64,000 nucleotides of DNA from UBA12087 sp964370815 (GCA_964370815.1 CAYJKQ010000005.1:1-64000), one strand, 5' to 3'. Counted from the first letter of the stretch, positions 34,262 through 43,529 are shown. The notes: a model not told the origin generated them from the sequence alone. Numbers and translations: made by a program.

Positions 34262-34987
34262 ATGATTGATAACAATACCAATTCCGGGACAAAAATCCCA
34301 AACCACGTTGCGATTATCATGGATGGTAATGGACGTTGGGCACAATCTCGCGGGTTACCTCGACTGGCGGGGCACAGAGCAGGCACAGAGAACTTGCGCC
34401 GGATCATTACTGCCAGCGTTGAGTTTGGCATTAAATATCTCACCATTTATGCTTTTTCCACGGAGAATTGGGGGCGACCTAAGGATGAAGTTAGAGGTCT
34501 GATGCTTATTCTCGAAGATGTGATTGACAAAGAATTGAAAGAATTAAACCAGGAGGGGGTTCAATTGCGCCACATTGGTCATCTGGAACGTCTTGGGTTA
34601 AAATTGCAGAAAAAGGTTCTCAAAGCCATAGAGATGACGAAAGATAACGACAGACTGATCCTTAATGTTGCCTTCAATTATGGAGGGCGGGATGAAATAG
34701 TGTGTGCCATCCAAAAAATGATCCAGACAGGCATAAAACCGGAAGATGTGAATATCGCCCTTGTTGATAAATATTTGTTTACAAACGGAACTCCCGATCC
34801 AGACCTGATCATTCGCACTTCTGGCGAGTTGCGTGTCTCAAATTTTTTGATCTGGCAATCAGCGTATTCGGAATGGTATGTAACACCCACTCTTTGGCCG
34901 GATTTTGATAAGGAAAATTATCGCCAGGCGCTGGATGCTTTTTCTCAACGAGATCGACGCTTTGGAAGTCTAAGTCAAAACCCCTAG
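34262..34987 (+). CDS. uppS: Undecaprenyl (polyprenyl) diphosphate synthase
   Basis: A 241-residue cis-prenyltransferase. The catalytic region HVAIIMDGNGRWAQSRGLPR is intact, as are GHRAGTENLRRI and YAFSTENWGRP. The C-terminal substrate motif is DLIIRTSGELRVSNFLIWQSAYSE. It makes the lipid carrier for cell-wall or glycan assembly from isoprenoids, so it links to the mevalonate genes at 17-21 kb. Confidence 0.95.
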   Translation: MIDNNTNSGTKIPNHVAIIMDGNGRWAQSRGLPRLAGHRAGTENLRRIITASVEFGIKYLTIYAFSTENWGRPKDEVRGLMLILEDVIDKELKELNQEGVQLRHIGHLERLGLKLQKKVLKAIEMTKDNDRLILNVAFNYGGRDEIVCAIQKMIQTGIKPEDVNIALVDKYLFTNGTPDPDLIIRTSGELRVSNFLIWQSAYSEWYVTPTLWPDFDKENYRQALDAFSQRDRRFGSLSQNP

Positions 34988-34999
34988 GAAGAAGTATCA

Positions 35000-35809
35000 T
35001 TGTTAAAAAAAAGAGTAATCGCTTCGATTGTCATGGCTGCCATTGGTATTCCAGCCATCGTATTGGGGGGCATTTATTATTTCTTGGTGATAGGCTTTTT
35101 TTTAGTTATGGCTTCTTGGGAATATGTCAAGATCTTCCAGGTCGCAAAATTCGCACCATCCATGACAGTTACTGTAAGCGGTGTATTCTTAATATTGGCT
35201 TTCCGTAACTACCTGCCTGAATTCTCCAGCGCCTTGCTGACCTTATTGGTTTTGCTGGCCATGACAGTTCACCTGGTCGCATATGAACGTGGTCAGGATA
35301 AGGCTGCGTCTGATTTTGCTCTCACAGTTTGTGGCTTTGTTTATCTGGGTTGGGTGGGTGCTTATCTTCTGGACGTACGCTCCCTGGCAGGAGGCTTATG
35401 GTGGCTGTTGTTGACTCTCGGTTCGGTTTGGATTGCTGATTCGGCTGCTTTTTTCATCGGTTCCCGCTTTGGGCGGCACAAGCTCAGTCCGCGCCTTAGC
35501 CCAAAAAAATCTTGGGAAGGCTACTTGGCTGGCGTTATATTGGGTACTTTGTCAACGGCTGGACTTGCTGTCCTTTTTCATAATTTGGCTGGTCTCGAGG
35601 TGACATGGTGGCAGGGTGGTTTATTGGGTCTGGTCATGTCCGTATTAACCACTCTGGGAGACTTGGGAGAAAGTATGTTGAAACGTCAGGCGGGTGTGAA
35701 AGATTCAAGTAGCATCATTCCGGGTCATGGCGGATTTCTGGACCGGATAGATTCCTGGTTGTGGGCTGCTGCTTTGGGATATTTTTTGATCAGCTGGGTG
35801 TTTATCTAG
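35000..35809 (+). CDS. cdsA: Phosphatidate cytidylyltransferase
   Basis: A 269-residue membrane enzyme forming CDP-diacylglycerol. About seven hydrophobic helices are visible. The signature near the C-terminus is LGDLGESMLKRQAGVKDSSSIIPGHGGFLDRIDS. The start is TTG at 35000 after GGAAGAAG, 12 bases past the uppS stop, so the genes are probably cotranscribed. Confidence 0.94.
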   Translation: MLKKRVIASIVMAAIGIPAIVLGGIYYFLVIGFFLVMASWEYVKIFQVAKFAPSMTVTVSGVFLILAFRNYLPEFSSALLTLLVLLAMTVHLVAYERGQDKAASDFALTVCGFVYLGWVGAYLLDVRSLAGGLWWLLLTLGSVWIADSAAFFIGSRFGRHKLSPRLSPKKSWEGYLAGVILGTLSTAGLAVLFHNLAGLEVTWWQGGLLGLVMSVLTTLGDLGESMLKRQAGVKDSSSIIPGHGGFLDRIDSWLWAAALGYFLISWVFI

Positions 35810-35928
35810 TCGATACCTGAGATTTTTCAAAAATGGGATAGGATCTTTTTTTGAGATGAACTCGATTTCAAATCCTAAAACCAATATCTTTTAAAATGGA
35901 AATAAATAATATTACCAGGAGGTACAAC

Positions 35929-36912
35929 ATGGAAATGGAGCCTACTCGCAACCTGGCTCTTGAATTGGTTCGTGTTACCGAAGCAGCCGCCTTAGCTTCT
36001 GGGCGATTTATGGGGCGCGGAGATAAAGAAGCAGCCGACGCGGCTGCTGTAAGCGCCATGCGCATGGTCCTCAATACTATCCAAATGAACGCCATAGTTG
36101 TCATTGGTGAAGGTGAGAAAGACAATGCCCCCATGCTTTTCAACGGAGAGCGGGTTGGCACCGGTTTTGGGCCGGAAATGGATATAGCGGTGGATCCAAT
36201 TGATGGCACTCGTCCGCTGGCTTTTGGAAATTTAAATTCGATCTCAACAGTAGCCCTTGCTCCACGGGGCACCATGTTTGACCCGGGACCCTTTGTATAT
36301 ATGAATAAAATTGCTGTGGGTCCGGATGCCCGTGGAAAAATTGACATTGATGCCCCGGTGGATGATAATTTAAAGGCCATTGCACACGCTTCAGGTAAAT
36401 CTGTGGAAGATCTGACCGTTGTCATACTTGACCGCCCCCGCCATATTGAACTCATTGCTGAAGTCCGCCGTTGTGGTGCGCGAATCCGCCAGATCCCTGA
36501 TGGAGATGTGGCTGGTGCGTTGATGACAGCTTGGCCGGATGCTGGGATAGATGTTCTTTTAGGAATCGGGGGTACTCCGGAGGGTGTGCTGGCAGCCTGT
36601 GCACTTAGAGCCATGGGTGGTGAGATCATGGGAAAATTGTATGCCCGCAATGAAGATGAGTTAAAGCGTGGTCAGCAGATGGGCTATGATTTCGAAAAGG
36701 TCTTAACCATGCAAGACCTGGTTTCATCTGAGGATGTTTTTTTTGCCGCGACGGGCATTACTGATGGTGAATTGCTGGAAAGTGTTAAATATTTGCGGAA
36801 GAGTGCCCGCACGGACAGTCTTGTTGTACGAGGACTGACTGGTACCGTGCGTCAGATCATTGCCACCCACCGTTGGGATAAGCTCAATTCGATAAGCTCC
36901 TTTCAATATTGA
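35929..36912 (+). CDS. glpX: Fructose-1,6-bisphosphatase class II
   Basis: A 327-residue GlpX-type phosphatase of gluconeogenesis. The metal and substrate motifs are GEGEKDNAPML, DIAVDPIDGTRPLAFG and GIGGTPEGVLAACALRAMGGEI. ATG 35929 follows CAGGAGGTACAAC; the longer frame from 35896 has no ribosome-binding site. It is a single gene between cdsA and the tRNA. Confidence 0.95.
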   Translation: MEMEPTRNLALELVRVTEAAALASGRFMGRGDKEAADAAAVSAMRMVLNTIQMNAIVVIGEGEKDNAPMLFNGERVGTGFGPEMDIAVDPIDGTRPLAFGNLNSISTVALAPRGTMFDPGPFVYMNKIAVGPDARGKIDIDAPVDDNLKAIAHASGKSVEDLTVVILDRPRHIELIAEVRRCGARIRQIPDGDVAGALMTAWPDAGIDVLLGIGGTPEGVLAACALRAMGGEIMGKLYARNEDELKRGQQMGYDFEKVLTMQDLVSSEDVFFAATGITDGELLESVKYLRKSARTDSLVVRGLTGTVRQIIATHRWDKLNSISSFQY

Positions 36913-37064
36913 TTTAATATCCTTTATTATTCTTGACTTCGGTCTCTATTGAGGCAACCCCGTCTGGCTGATTATTTCGTCGGATATACTCACTCCCTGG
37001 AACTATTCAGATTGCATAAAATAGTGTGGTAAATTGACTCATACCTGGCTTTTAGCGCGACTTA

Positions 37065-37092
37065 TTGACACTCCCCCCCTTTGGGGTATAAT
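37065..37092 (+). promoter_or_regulatory. Consensus promoter of tRNA-Lys
   Basis: TTGACA (37065-37070), 16-bp spacer, TATAAT (37087-37092), 11 bases before the mature tRNA. A perfect housekeeping consensus. Confidence 0.9.
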
Positions 37093-37103
37093 ACTGCGCG
37101 CAA

Positions 37104-37175
37104 GGCCGACTAGCTCAATGGTAGAGCAATTGACTCTTAATCAATTGGTTCGCGGTTCGAGCCCGCGGTCGGTCA
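37104..37175 (+). tRNA. tRNA-Lys (anticodon CTT)
   Basis: A full cloverleaf folds: acceptor GGCCGAC/GTCGGTC with one G-U, D arm GCTC/GAGC, anticodon stem ATTGA/TCAAT with loop CTCTTAA giving anticodon CTT at 37136-37138, and T arm CGCGG/CCGCG with TTCGAGC. The CCA end is not fully encoded (ACCTAA). The next genes to the right belong to an integrative element whose integrase points at this tRNA, so its 3' part is the probable attachment site. Confidence 0.93.
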
Positions 37176-37227
37176 CCTAAATATGGGGGGTAATCCTAAG
37201 GTAACCCCCACATATGGGTATAAAAAA

Positions 37228-37255
37228 GACTCCTTTAGGGGAGTCTCTTTGTTTT
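37228..37255 (+). terminator. Terminator after tRNA-Lys
   Basis: AGACTCC-TTTAGG-GGAGTCT followed by CTTTGTTTT. A second weaker hairpin GGGGGTAATCC...GGTAACCCCC precedes it at 37186-37210. Confidence 0.8.
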
Positions 37256-37275
37256 GACAGTTAATTGACAGTTAA
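37254..37275. repeat. Two tandem 11-bp repeats beside the attachment site
   Basis: TTGACAGTTAA occurs twice in direct succession about 80 bases from the tRNA end. Short direct repeats at this place can be arm-type binding sites of a tyrosine integrase; that role is inferred. Confidence 0.5.
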
Positions 37276-37333
37276 TTGGGAAATAGATTGGTTAAATTTG
37301 GGTATGAATAAAATTACTAATAGGTACCTAAAT

Positions 37334-37543
37334 TTAGTCTTCTTTCAAATACTCCTCAACTTCTACCAATGATAGGTCAAATCTCACACCAGCTTCAATG
37401 TAATTCCCATATGCATTAATAATCATATAACCGCCAAGATCATCACAATTCCAAGTCCTAGATCTAGATTTTCTAATGATTAGACCTTGTCTCCAGGCTT
37501 GCCTTCTTGCTTTATTCTCTCTAACTTTTTCTTTTGTGTCCAT
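37334..37543 (-). CDS. Small hypothetical protein, island start
   Basis: A 69-residue protein, basic at the N-terminus (KEKVRENKARRQAWRQGLIIRKSRSRTW) and acidic at the C-terminus (VEVEEYLKED). It lies just downstream of the integrase gene on the same strand, with AAAGGAG before its ATG. No family is recognised. Confidence 0.55.
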   Translation of the reverse strand: MDTKEKVRENKARRQAWRQGLIIRKSRSRTWNCDDLGGYMIINAYGNYIEAGVRFDLSLVEVEEYLKED

Positions 37544-37573
37544 TTTATTCTCCTTTAATTGAATAATTATTTA

Positions 37574-38761
37574 TCAAGAACGAACCGATACAAAATAAAT
37601 TGGTTTGTATTCCTTAACCTTTTTGATCTCATGACTCACTTCTATTGGTACTAGGATCTCATCCATTTTCTCAGCAGCCTCTGCTTGCATCGACGGCAAT
37701 ACATGGCTGTAAGTGTTCAGTGTCAAACTTATATCTGAGTGTCCCAAGCGTTCCTGCACGATCTTTGGATGAGTTCCCTGTTGAAGCATGAGGGTTGCGG
37801 CGGTGTGGCGCAGATCATGGAAGCGAATATCCGGAAGATTAGCTATTTTCAGCGTACCCTTGAAGTCCTTGTACATGTTGCTGGGGTCCATGGGCGTACC
37901 TAATGTAGATGGAAACATCAAATCATTCTCCTGCCACTTATTTCCAGCAATAATCCTTTCCTGCTGAAGATGATCGTATTGTTCCCGCAATTTTGCAATC
38001 GTAGCAGTACTGAGTACGATCATGCGCTTTCCAGATGCTGTCTTTGGTTCAGTGAAGACCATGCCTTCCCCTTTAATGCGTTGCAACTGGCGTTGAACTT
38101 GGAGATGCTTTTTCTCCCAATCCAGGTCAGACCACCTAAGACCGAATAGTTCTCCTTCACGTAATCCAGTGGAAACTGCCATCCAGAATAGAGCTTCATA
38201 CCGTGAACTTTTGGCAGCCGACAGGAAAACCCTCACCTGGGAATCAGTCAGTGTTTTCATTTCTTTACGTTTCAGTTTAGGAAGGGTGACCGATGGAGCT
38301 GGATTTCTTATGATCATGCCCCATTTCAAGGCAATGTTCAATGCCCTTCTAAATACACTGTGAATGTATCGAACCATTCGCGGGCTGGTTCCTCTTTCAG
38401 TTTCGGCATTGATAAGGGCTTGTATCTGGTCTGTACGCAAGTCTTTCAGCTTTATATGACCAAGAACTGGAATGATGTGGATACGGATGATCCCTTCATA
38501 CTGTACGATTGTGTTCGGATGGACAGATGATCTGTATGAGATCAACCACTGGTTCAAGAAATCCTGCAAGCTGGTTTGTGCACCTGCAAGGGTCAATCCT
38601 GTCTGGATCTGGGTCTTGGTGGTCTGCAACCATTCTCTTGCTTGCGACTGCAGCTTGAAATACTTGGAGTGGTATTTTCCCTGGATATTGACTTGTGCAA
38701 CCCAGCGACCATCTTTTCTTTTATATATACTGCCTTCATTATTTATCCTTCTCTTTGTCAT
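37574..38761 (-). CDS. Tyrosine site-specific integrase of the tRNA-Lys island
   Basis: A 395-residue phage-type integrase. The N-terminal arm-binding domain (GSIYKRKDGRWVAQVNIQGKY, AP2-like) is followed by a SAM-like core-binding domain (residues ~65-155) and the catalytic domain. Catalytic residues are Arg201 (STGLREGEL), His315 and Arg318 (FHDLRHTAA), His341 (LGHSD) and Tyr351 (NTYSHV). It lies about 400 bases from tRNA-Lys, which is its likely target. Its product would integrate and excise the element. Confidence 0.93.
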   Translation of the reverse strand: MTKRRINNEGSIYKRKDGRWVAQVNIQGKYHSKYFKLQSQAREWLQTTKTQIQTGLTLAGAQTSLQDFLNQWLISYRSSVHPNTIVQYEGIIRIHIIPVLGHIKLKDLRTDQIQALINAETERGTSPRMVRYIHSVFRRALNIALKWGMIIRNPAPSVTLPKLKRKEMKTLTDSQVRVFLSAAKSSRYEALFWMAVSTGLREGELFGLRWSDLDWEKKHLQVQRQLQRIKGEGMVFTEPKTASGKRMIVLSTATIAKLREQYDHLQQERIIAGNKWQENDLMFPSTLGTPMDPSNMYKDFKGTLKIANLPDIRFHDLRHTAATLMLQQGTHPKIVQERLGHSDISLTLNTYSHVLPSMQAEAAEKMDEILVPIEVSHEIKKVKEYKPIYFVSVRS

Positions 38762-38818
38762 ACTATTCTCCTTTTGAAATCCTGACGGAAAGGTCAGGAA
38801 GTTGAACTGATGAATTAG

Positions 38819-38858
38819 TGTAGAAGTGTAGAAGTGTAGAACTGTAGAACTGTAGATA
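38819..38858. repeat. 8-bp minisatellite (TGTAGAAG-type)
   Basis: Five tandem copies of an 8-base unit (TGTAGAAG or TGTAGAAC) lie between the integrase start and the DUF3987 stop. The complement of the same unit occurs at 45456-45487 and, in shorter form, near 52130. Confidence 0.75.
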
Positions 38859-38870
38859 AGGCCACCTATT

Positions 38871-40325
38871 CTACGGTTCTTCTTCGCTTTGCTCTTCTTC
38901 GGAATTATTGACCTGACTGGTTCGCCGATAACGAACAGTTTTTCCTACTTTTTGAGCAATTATTTTTTTCTCTTGTTCAAGCTGGCTAAGCACTTGATCA
39001 AATTGATCATAAGTTAGCCCTGTATATAAACGGATCTCTCTTCTGGTAGGTGCTTCTTTTTCAATAATGGCTCTCTTTACCTTTTCCAAATTGGTAAGTT
39101 TTGGCTTTATTTTGCTTTCTTCGTTAACTTGGTTGAAAAGTTCATGCAGATTTCTTCGCCATCGCTCGACAATTTGCTGGGCTTTGGCCCAATGGTTCAA
39201 TTCGATAACAGGGTTATTACTAAGGCTTGTAAAAAGACCAGCTATCCGTAACGCTTTTTCTGGAAATCTCCCATAGTTACCATCCAAATCATTCGTATTC
39301 AGATTGAGTAACATTTCCCTGAGAGACTTGTCATAAGCGTAATATGCTCGACGGACTTCTGCTGAGAGTTCTAACAAAGTGCAAGGATGGGATGAACTAT
39401 CTACAGGTACTCCAGCTATAATCTCTATTTCAGGGATACCCAATCGTATATTCCAATTTACAAGAGGTTTCATCAGATCATCTGGAAAATTTCTTATGCC
39501 TTCTGGAAACTCGCCTTCTTTAATCAAACCATCCGGTGGAACAACCAACCCCATTCGAGCAAAAAATCCATCTCTCCAAAGAGGGGATCCTTTGTATGCA
39601 AAAGGTGCCAGATCAGCGATTGTAAGAGACCCGATAAGAGCGAGGTAAGGACGATCTATTCTTTCCTTTCCTCTATTTATCGTAGCTTTTTCATAATATG
39701 GTTCGTTATCATCAAATTTACGTAACATACTCCGTAAGTCCGCATATGGTCCATCCTTGCGCATCATTGCTTGTAAATTTCCACCAAATTCATCGCAGAA
39801 CCATCCACGCTGACCAGAAAATGCAAGTGAACGTTTTATACGCTCCTTTTGATCTATGGAGAATTTCTCATAATCTTCAGGTAGCTTTGCAGTCATCTCC
39901 TTGATCATTGCCTGAGGTGTACTTTCATCAGGTAAAAGCAAAAAATCCAAGCCGATTCTTAAGAGTAATTCCTTACCAATCGAAACTGCAGTGGACTTTG
40001 CATAAAGAGTAGTTCTGCCTACAAGAAGGATATAAAGGTTTGTGAACCTAGTTTTCCCAAAGGCAATTGCAACTCTTCTGGCTGCTATTGTTGATAGTAA
40101 CCACAATCCAATTGCTTCATAGTAACCCTCATAGGATCGAGGACTCCAAGTCCGAATAAATTCAACAAACTGATCCAACCAGAGGCAAGCATCCATCCCC
40201 AAATATGGAGACAATTGAGCACTCTTCATTAATTCAGCAGGAGGAACAACTGGGATTTTATTTATATTTAGTTTATAATTACTGTTAGACATTTGTGATT
40301 CCTTTCTCTTCAATAGGTTTTGCAA
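38871..40325 (-). CDS. DUF3987-type replication/primase-helicase-like protein
   Basis: A 484-residue protein. It resembles DUF3987 proteins of phages and integrative elements (WSPRSYEGYYEAIGLWLLSTIAARRVAIAFG then LYILLVGRTTLYAKSTAVSIGKELL). The expected P-loop GxTGxGKS reads GRTTLYAKST, a degenerate form. A C-terminal winged-helix region (TRREIRLYTGLTYDQFDQVLSQLE) ends in an acidic tail. The usual role is element replication or stabilisation. The gene lies between excisionase and integrase. Confidence 0.7.
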   Translation of the reverse strand: MQNLLKRKESQMSNSNYKLNINKIPVVPPAELMKSAQLSPYLGMDACLWLDQFVEFIRTWSPRSYEGYYEAIGLWLLSTIAARRVAIAFGKTRFTNLYILLVGRTTLYAKSTAVSIGKELLLRIGLDFLLLPDESTPQAMIKEMTAKLPEDYEKFSIDQKERIKRSLAFSGQRGWFCDEFGGNLQAMMRKDGPYADLRSMLRKFDDNEPYYEKATINRGKERIDRPYLALIGSLTIADLAPFAYKGSPLWRDGFFARMGLVVPPDGLIKEGEFPEGIRNFPDDLMKPLVNWNIRLGIPEIEIIAGVPVDSSSHPCTLLELSAEVRRAYYAYDKSLREMLLNLNTNDLDGNYGRFPEKALRIAGLFTSLSNNPVIELNHWAKAQQIVERWRRNLHELFNQVNEESKIKPKLTNLEKVKRAIIEKEAPTRREIRLYTGLTYDQFDQVLSQLEQEKKIIAQKVGKTVRYRRTSQVNNSEEEQSEEEP

Positions 40326-40375
40326 ATCATTGTTTAGGCCTCGCTGGGTAAACAGCGAGGTTTGTTTTTAGCCAT

Positions 40376-40591
40376 CTATCCATTTGAATTACCAGGATTT
40401 GTACCATTGCCAGGATAATCACCAACTTGGTGATTAGATAGAAAAGCTTCTAGGTCATCAGGCCGAACCCGAACTGTGCGGCCAAATCGGATTGATTTGA
40501 TATCACCATTTGCGATCAACCGATAAGCCAAGGCTCGGCTTATATTTAATCGTTCTGCAACCTCTGTTCCCTTGAAAAGTATTTCTGTCAT
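40376..40591 (-). CDS. Excisionase-family helix-turn-helix protein
   Basis: A 71-residue MerR-like (HTH_17) protein. ILFKGTEVAERLNISRALAYRLI is the helix-turn-helix, and SIRFGRTVRVRPDDLEAFL is the wing and helix typical of excisionases. It would bend attachment-site DNA or regulate the element. A hairpin CCGCCTTGTTTGGATACCAAGGCGG lies directly upstream at 40617-40641. Confidence 0.88.
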   Translation of the reverse strand: MTEILFKGTEVAERLNISRALAYRLIANGDIKSIRFGRTVRVRPDDLEAFLSNHQVGDYPGNGTNPGNSNG

Positions 40592-40747
40592 ATTTCACTC
40601 CTTTTAATAGAAGAAACCGCCTTGTTTGGATACCAAGGCGGATGATAGACTATATGGAAATGAAATACTAGTGAATATTTAAGCCTAAAGAATCACATTT
40701 TATATCAATCGTGAAAGAAATTGGTTCATAAGCAGAAAACATTTCAT

Positions 40748-41581
40748 TTATCTGGATGGGAAGATTGCATTTCCATCGGGATCCGATATAATCCCAAATT
40801 TATCCTCAACATATCTTTTGCATTCAAAAAGAATATCATTATAAAAACTATTTATTTCCAATTTGAAATTATTATACTGCTTGGGTTTATTCTTCATAAG
40901 AAGATCCTCAGCATCTTCCCAATAATGAAGATTAATAACTTCAGCATGAATTAATGAAAACCGATCATACTCTTGCACTGGGGGAAAAATAAAAATTTGA
41001 TTTTCTTGCTGTTCTTTAAAGGATATCAAGGTATCAATTACACGACGTACAGTAATAGGACCATGAGTCAAATCCCAAGGTAATTGATTTTTCAATAATT
41101 TATTTCTCCCATTATCTTTCCATATTTGAACATTTGGTTTCTTAATTTGAAAGGTTCTGAGGAGAGAATAAAAATATCCATTCATCGTTATTTCATTTTT
41201 GACACTAGCCTCCTCTTTTATTTCCCTTATTAAATAAACCAAACTAAGAAAATTCATTATCTTTGAAAAATAGCTATCTTTAATGCCTGTAAATTTGTAA
41301 TCGTCAATAAATTTGAAAATCATGGTAGAAAATAAATTTGGTTCTTGACCTTGGTATTCCATCAAATTGTCTCGAGCCATTAAAATATCAATCCAAGCTT
41401 TTCGCATCTCGCTAATGGTTGTTTTATCGTCAATGACGATATGCAATTTCCAACGTTGTTCTTCGTTGGGAAGAAATTTTTCAAATTCATGATGAACATA
41501 AATAACACCTATATGGGGAGATATGACTTTCTCCATTATGCCTAGCATAACCTTTTGAACAATTTTTTCATGATTATCCAT
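40748..41581 (-). CDS. Hypothetical island protein, 277 residues
   Basis: No family is recognised. The protein is soluble and rich in Ile, Asn and Lys. Early in the sequence is HIGVIYVHHEFEKFLPNEEQRWKLHIVID, and near the end LIHAEVINLHYWEDAEDLLM. The gene is very AT-rich compared with neighbours and lies alone, with the palindrome array at 41919-42031 upstream. Confidence 0.6.
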   Translation of the reverse strand: MDNHEKIVQKVMLGIMEKVISPHIGVIYVHHEFEKFLPNEEQRWKLHIVIDDKTTISEMRKAWIDILMARDNLMEYQGQEPNLFSTMIFKFIDDYKFTGIKDSYFSKIMNFLSLVYLIREIKEEASVKNEITMNGYFYSLLRTFQIKKPNVQIWKDNGRNKLLKNQLPWDLTHGPITVRRVIDTLISFKEQQENQIFIFPPVQEYDRFSLIHAEVINLHYWEDAEDLLMKNKPKQYNNFKLEINSFYNDILFECKRYVEDKFGIISDPDGNAIFPSR

Positions 41582-41918
41582 GGTAATTTCCTTTATAATT
41601 TAAATAAATCCATATTAGCATAAAAATTAATAATAATAGGGCAAACATTCCTAAGGAAGGGAACTCATGGGCTAATTCTTATAGAAAGATTGATATGGTT
41701 TGCCTTCAGAGGGGAATGTTGATTTTGTCGTTTCTTTTCCTACAGAAAATTAACTGCATTTGGAAATAGGCAAGTTAAAGATTGGTACGGAAATAGCCAG
41801 GAGAATCTCAATCATATCCTCACAGCCGCACACTGTCAGGCTGTTTACAGGCACGAATCCCACATTCCCACCTCAAATATAATACTGGAAAACAAATACA
41901 TCATAAACATGCCTCACA

Positions 41919-42031
41919 GTTTCCAGTGGAAACTACCAGCGATCTTTCAATGTTTCCGTCGGAAACTCTACCCAATACTAAAGGTTGCCAGTGGCAAATC
42001 TACCCACATACTAAAAGTTGCCAGTGGCAAC
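41919..42031. repeat. Array of four 15-bp palindromes at ~33-bp spacing
   Basis: GTTTCCAGTGGAAAC (41919), GTTTCCGTCGGAAAC (41952), GTTGCCAGTGGCAAA (41984) and GTTGCCAGTGGCAAC (42017) lie on one face of the helix at 33, 32 and 33 bases. The spacers 2 and 3 are also similar (TCTACCCAATACTAAAG, TCTACCCACATACTAAAA). This looks like an operator or iteron array. The stretch 41582-42326 around it holds no convincing gene. Confidence 0.8.
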
Positions 42032-42326
42032 AAATATACATATGTATAGCGTTGATACTTGTTATAGATTCTCGTTACAAGAGAAAATTATCTCTGCAGC
42101 CTCCTTCCAAATTACGAGATTTGAACATATTGAAATGAGGAAACCAAACATCCCTGGTAAAAGGCCATGGAAACCAGATGCGGTGATACTGTTTGAAGAT
42201 CAGGAAGGCATAGATAGATTTCTTAGTTGAGAAGCGAATACTGAATACATGGTGGTTATTTATTAGGTGTAACATAAGTTTATCCTTTCACTGGTCTATA
42301 AGGCGGGCCAGCACGCACATAAAAGA

Positions 42327-42644
42327 TCAAGTATGGATTTGCCATCCATATGAAGGAGTGAAGTTCACGGAAAAGCTGGGAGCACCTCCATCACCACCAC
42401 GATCATGTTTTCCATGGTAGATCAATCCTCCTGAAAGTCCACGCTGGTGGGTTGGGCTAAACTCTGACCATAAAAAGGAATATGGGGCAAAATCAATGTA
42501 CAGTTCCACGGTCCAGAGATCAGGCAGACAGATGGTTAACCTATTCAGACATCTCTCGAATTGTTCAAGCTGGTTGATCTGGTCTGCGAAGTTGCGGACA
42601 TCCTGCAAGTGTTGATGGCAAGTTACGATCAATTTTTCATTCAT
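42327..42644 (-). CDS. Small island protein, possibly DUF4120-like
   Basis: A 105-residue protein starting MNEKLIVTCHQHLQDVRNFADQ with a C-terminal GGLIYHGKHDRGGDGGAPSF and GWQIHT. This tail recalls DUF4120, a family of mobile-element proteins of unknown function, but I am not sure. AAAGGAGAATGGA precedes the ATG. It follows the ArdC-like gene on the same strand by 15 bases. Confidence 0.6.
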   Translation of the reverse strand: MNEKLIVTCHQHLQDVRNFADQINQLEQFERCLNRLTICLPDLWTVELYIDFAPYSFLWSEFSPTHQRGLSGGLIYHGKHDRGGDGGAPSFSVNFTPSYGWQIHT

Positions 42645-42659
42645 TCCATTCTCCTTTCT

Positions 42660-43448
42660 CTAAGCAGGTTGAAATTGGTTGGCAGTTTCAAGAATCTTGT
42701 TCAATACCTTGTCTACCATGTCAAGCGCACCCATAATTGCCTTGATGGGGTTCTCAGGGTTATAGGATTTGAGATATTCCCAGGTGTAACCAGTACTATC
42801 TCGCAGCCCATAGACCTGCATGAGAACGCAAGCTGTAAATTCAGCGATGGTTTCCTGGCGTGGATCCTGACCTCCTCTGAGGGTTTCTAGTTGGGAATGT
42901 GCAGCATGAGCGAGTTCATGGAAAAAAACTTTCTGCTCATGCGAGGCAAGTCGAATTGTTTTTGTTAGATCCTGGAATGACCCATAAGCACTTCCTCTAA
43001 AAGGGATATAGTCGATCTGGATACCCCATGCCTGGGCGACCTCGTAAAGAGGCGGCAGGGTAGCAGGAGCAAGACTGACGGGTTCAGGGATGGGTTCACC
43101 TGTGGTCATTCCGGCTGGAAATACTGGAACTGATTTGAAACCGACAAGTTTGATCTTCTCGATTCCGTTCTCCTTTTCAGTGATCTTGATAGGTGCCAGG
43201 ATGTATGCAGCACATGAGCCTCGGGTTACATGACGGTTCACTTGCTCCCATTGACGAAAGCCACGGCAATCTACTTCTCCAGTCTGAATGTAAGCCAATA
43301 GCTGATTACAGATTGACCAACGAGAGGCGGGTATGCTGGTTTCGGATGTAAGTTTCAGTGTTGCGATCTGGATCAGTGGGGCAATGTCACCACTTTGGAA
43401 ACGATCCAAAAGTTGTTTGACGACTTGCTGGGCATTTTCAGTTAGCAT
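42660..43448 (-). CDS. ArdC-like antirestriction/zincin metallopeptidase-like protein
   Basis: A 262-residue protein with the two-part ArdC layout. The N-terminal ssDNA-binding-type domain includes SRWSICNQLLAYIQTGEVDCRGFRQW. The C-terminal zincin-like domain has HExxH as VFFHELAHAAHSQLE, with a downstream Glu in RQETIAEFTACVL. ArdC-type proteins protect incoming conjugative DNA from restriction. This fits an integrative element. A terminator-like hairpin lies between it and the HIRAN gene. Confidence 0.85.
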   Translation of the reverse strand: MLTENAQQVVKQLLDRFQSGDIAPLIQIATLKLTSETSIPASRWSICNQLLAYIQTGEVDCRGFRQWEQVNRHVTRGSCAAYILAPIKITEKENGIEKIKLVGFKSVPVFPAGMTTGEPIPEPVSLAPATLPPLYEVAQAWGIQIDYIPFRGSAYGSFQDLTKTIRLASHEQKVFFHELAHAAHSQLETLRGGQDPRQETIAEFTACVLMQVYGLRDSTGYTWEYLKSYNPENPIKAIMGALDMVDKVLNKILETANQFQPA

Positions 43449-43471
43449 AATTTTCTCCTTAAAAATGAATA

Positions 43472-43506
43472 GAAAAAGGGCTAACTCCGATGAAGAGCCA
43501 GCCCTA
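43472..43506 (-). terminator. Terminator between the HIRAN and ArdC-like genes
   Basis: Minus strand: AGGGCTGGCTCTTC...AGTTAGCCCT stem followed by TTTTTC. A similar hairpin occurs at 45127-45163 after the zinc-ribbon gene. Confidence 0.75.
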
Positions 43507-43529
43507 TGGATAGAAAAAATAGACGATGG

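Noticed and set aside
37574..38761. The island integrase as the integron integrase
   Set aside because: It has an AP2-like arm-binding N-terminus and phage-type catalytic region, sits at a tRNA, and lacks the IntI N-terminal HYS..RTE motif.
38819..38858. Minisatellite as a CRISPR or origin iteron
   Set aside because: The unit is only 8 bp and directly tandem without spacers; no adjacent replication initiator of the iteron type.
41919..42031. CRISPR array
   Set aside because: The repeats are 15-bp palindromes with short (17-18 bp) and partly similar spacers, and no cas genes are present.
42018..42230. Plus-strand 70-residue frame after the palindrome array
   Set aside because: It starts inside a palindrome, has no ribosome-binding site, and only the last 30 residues look protein-like.
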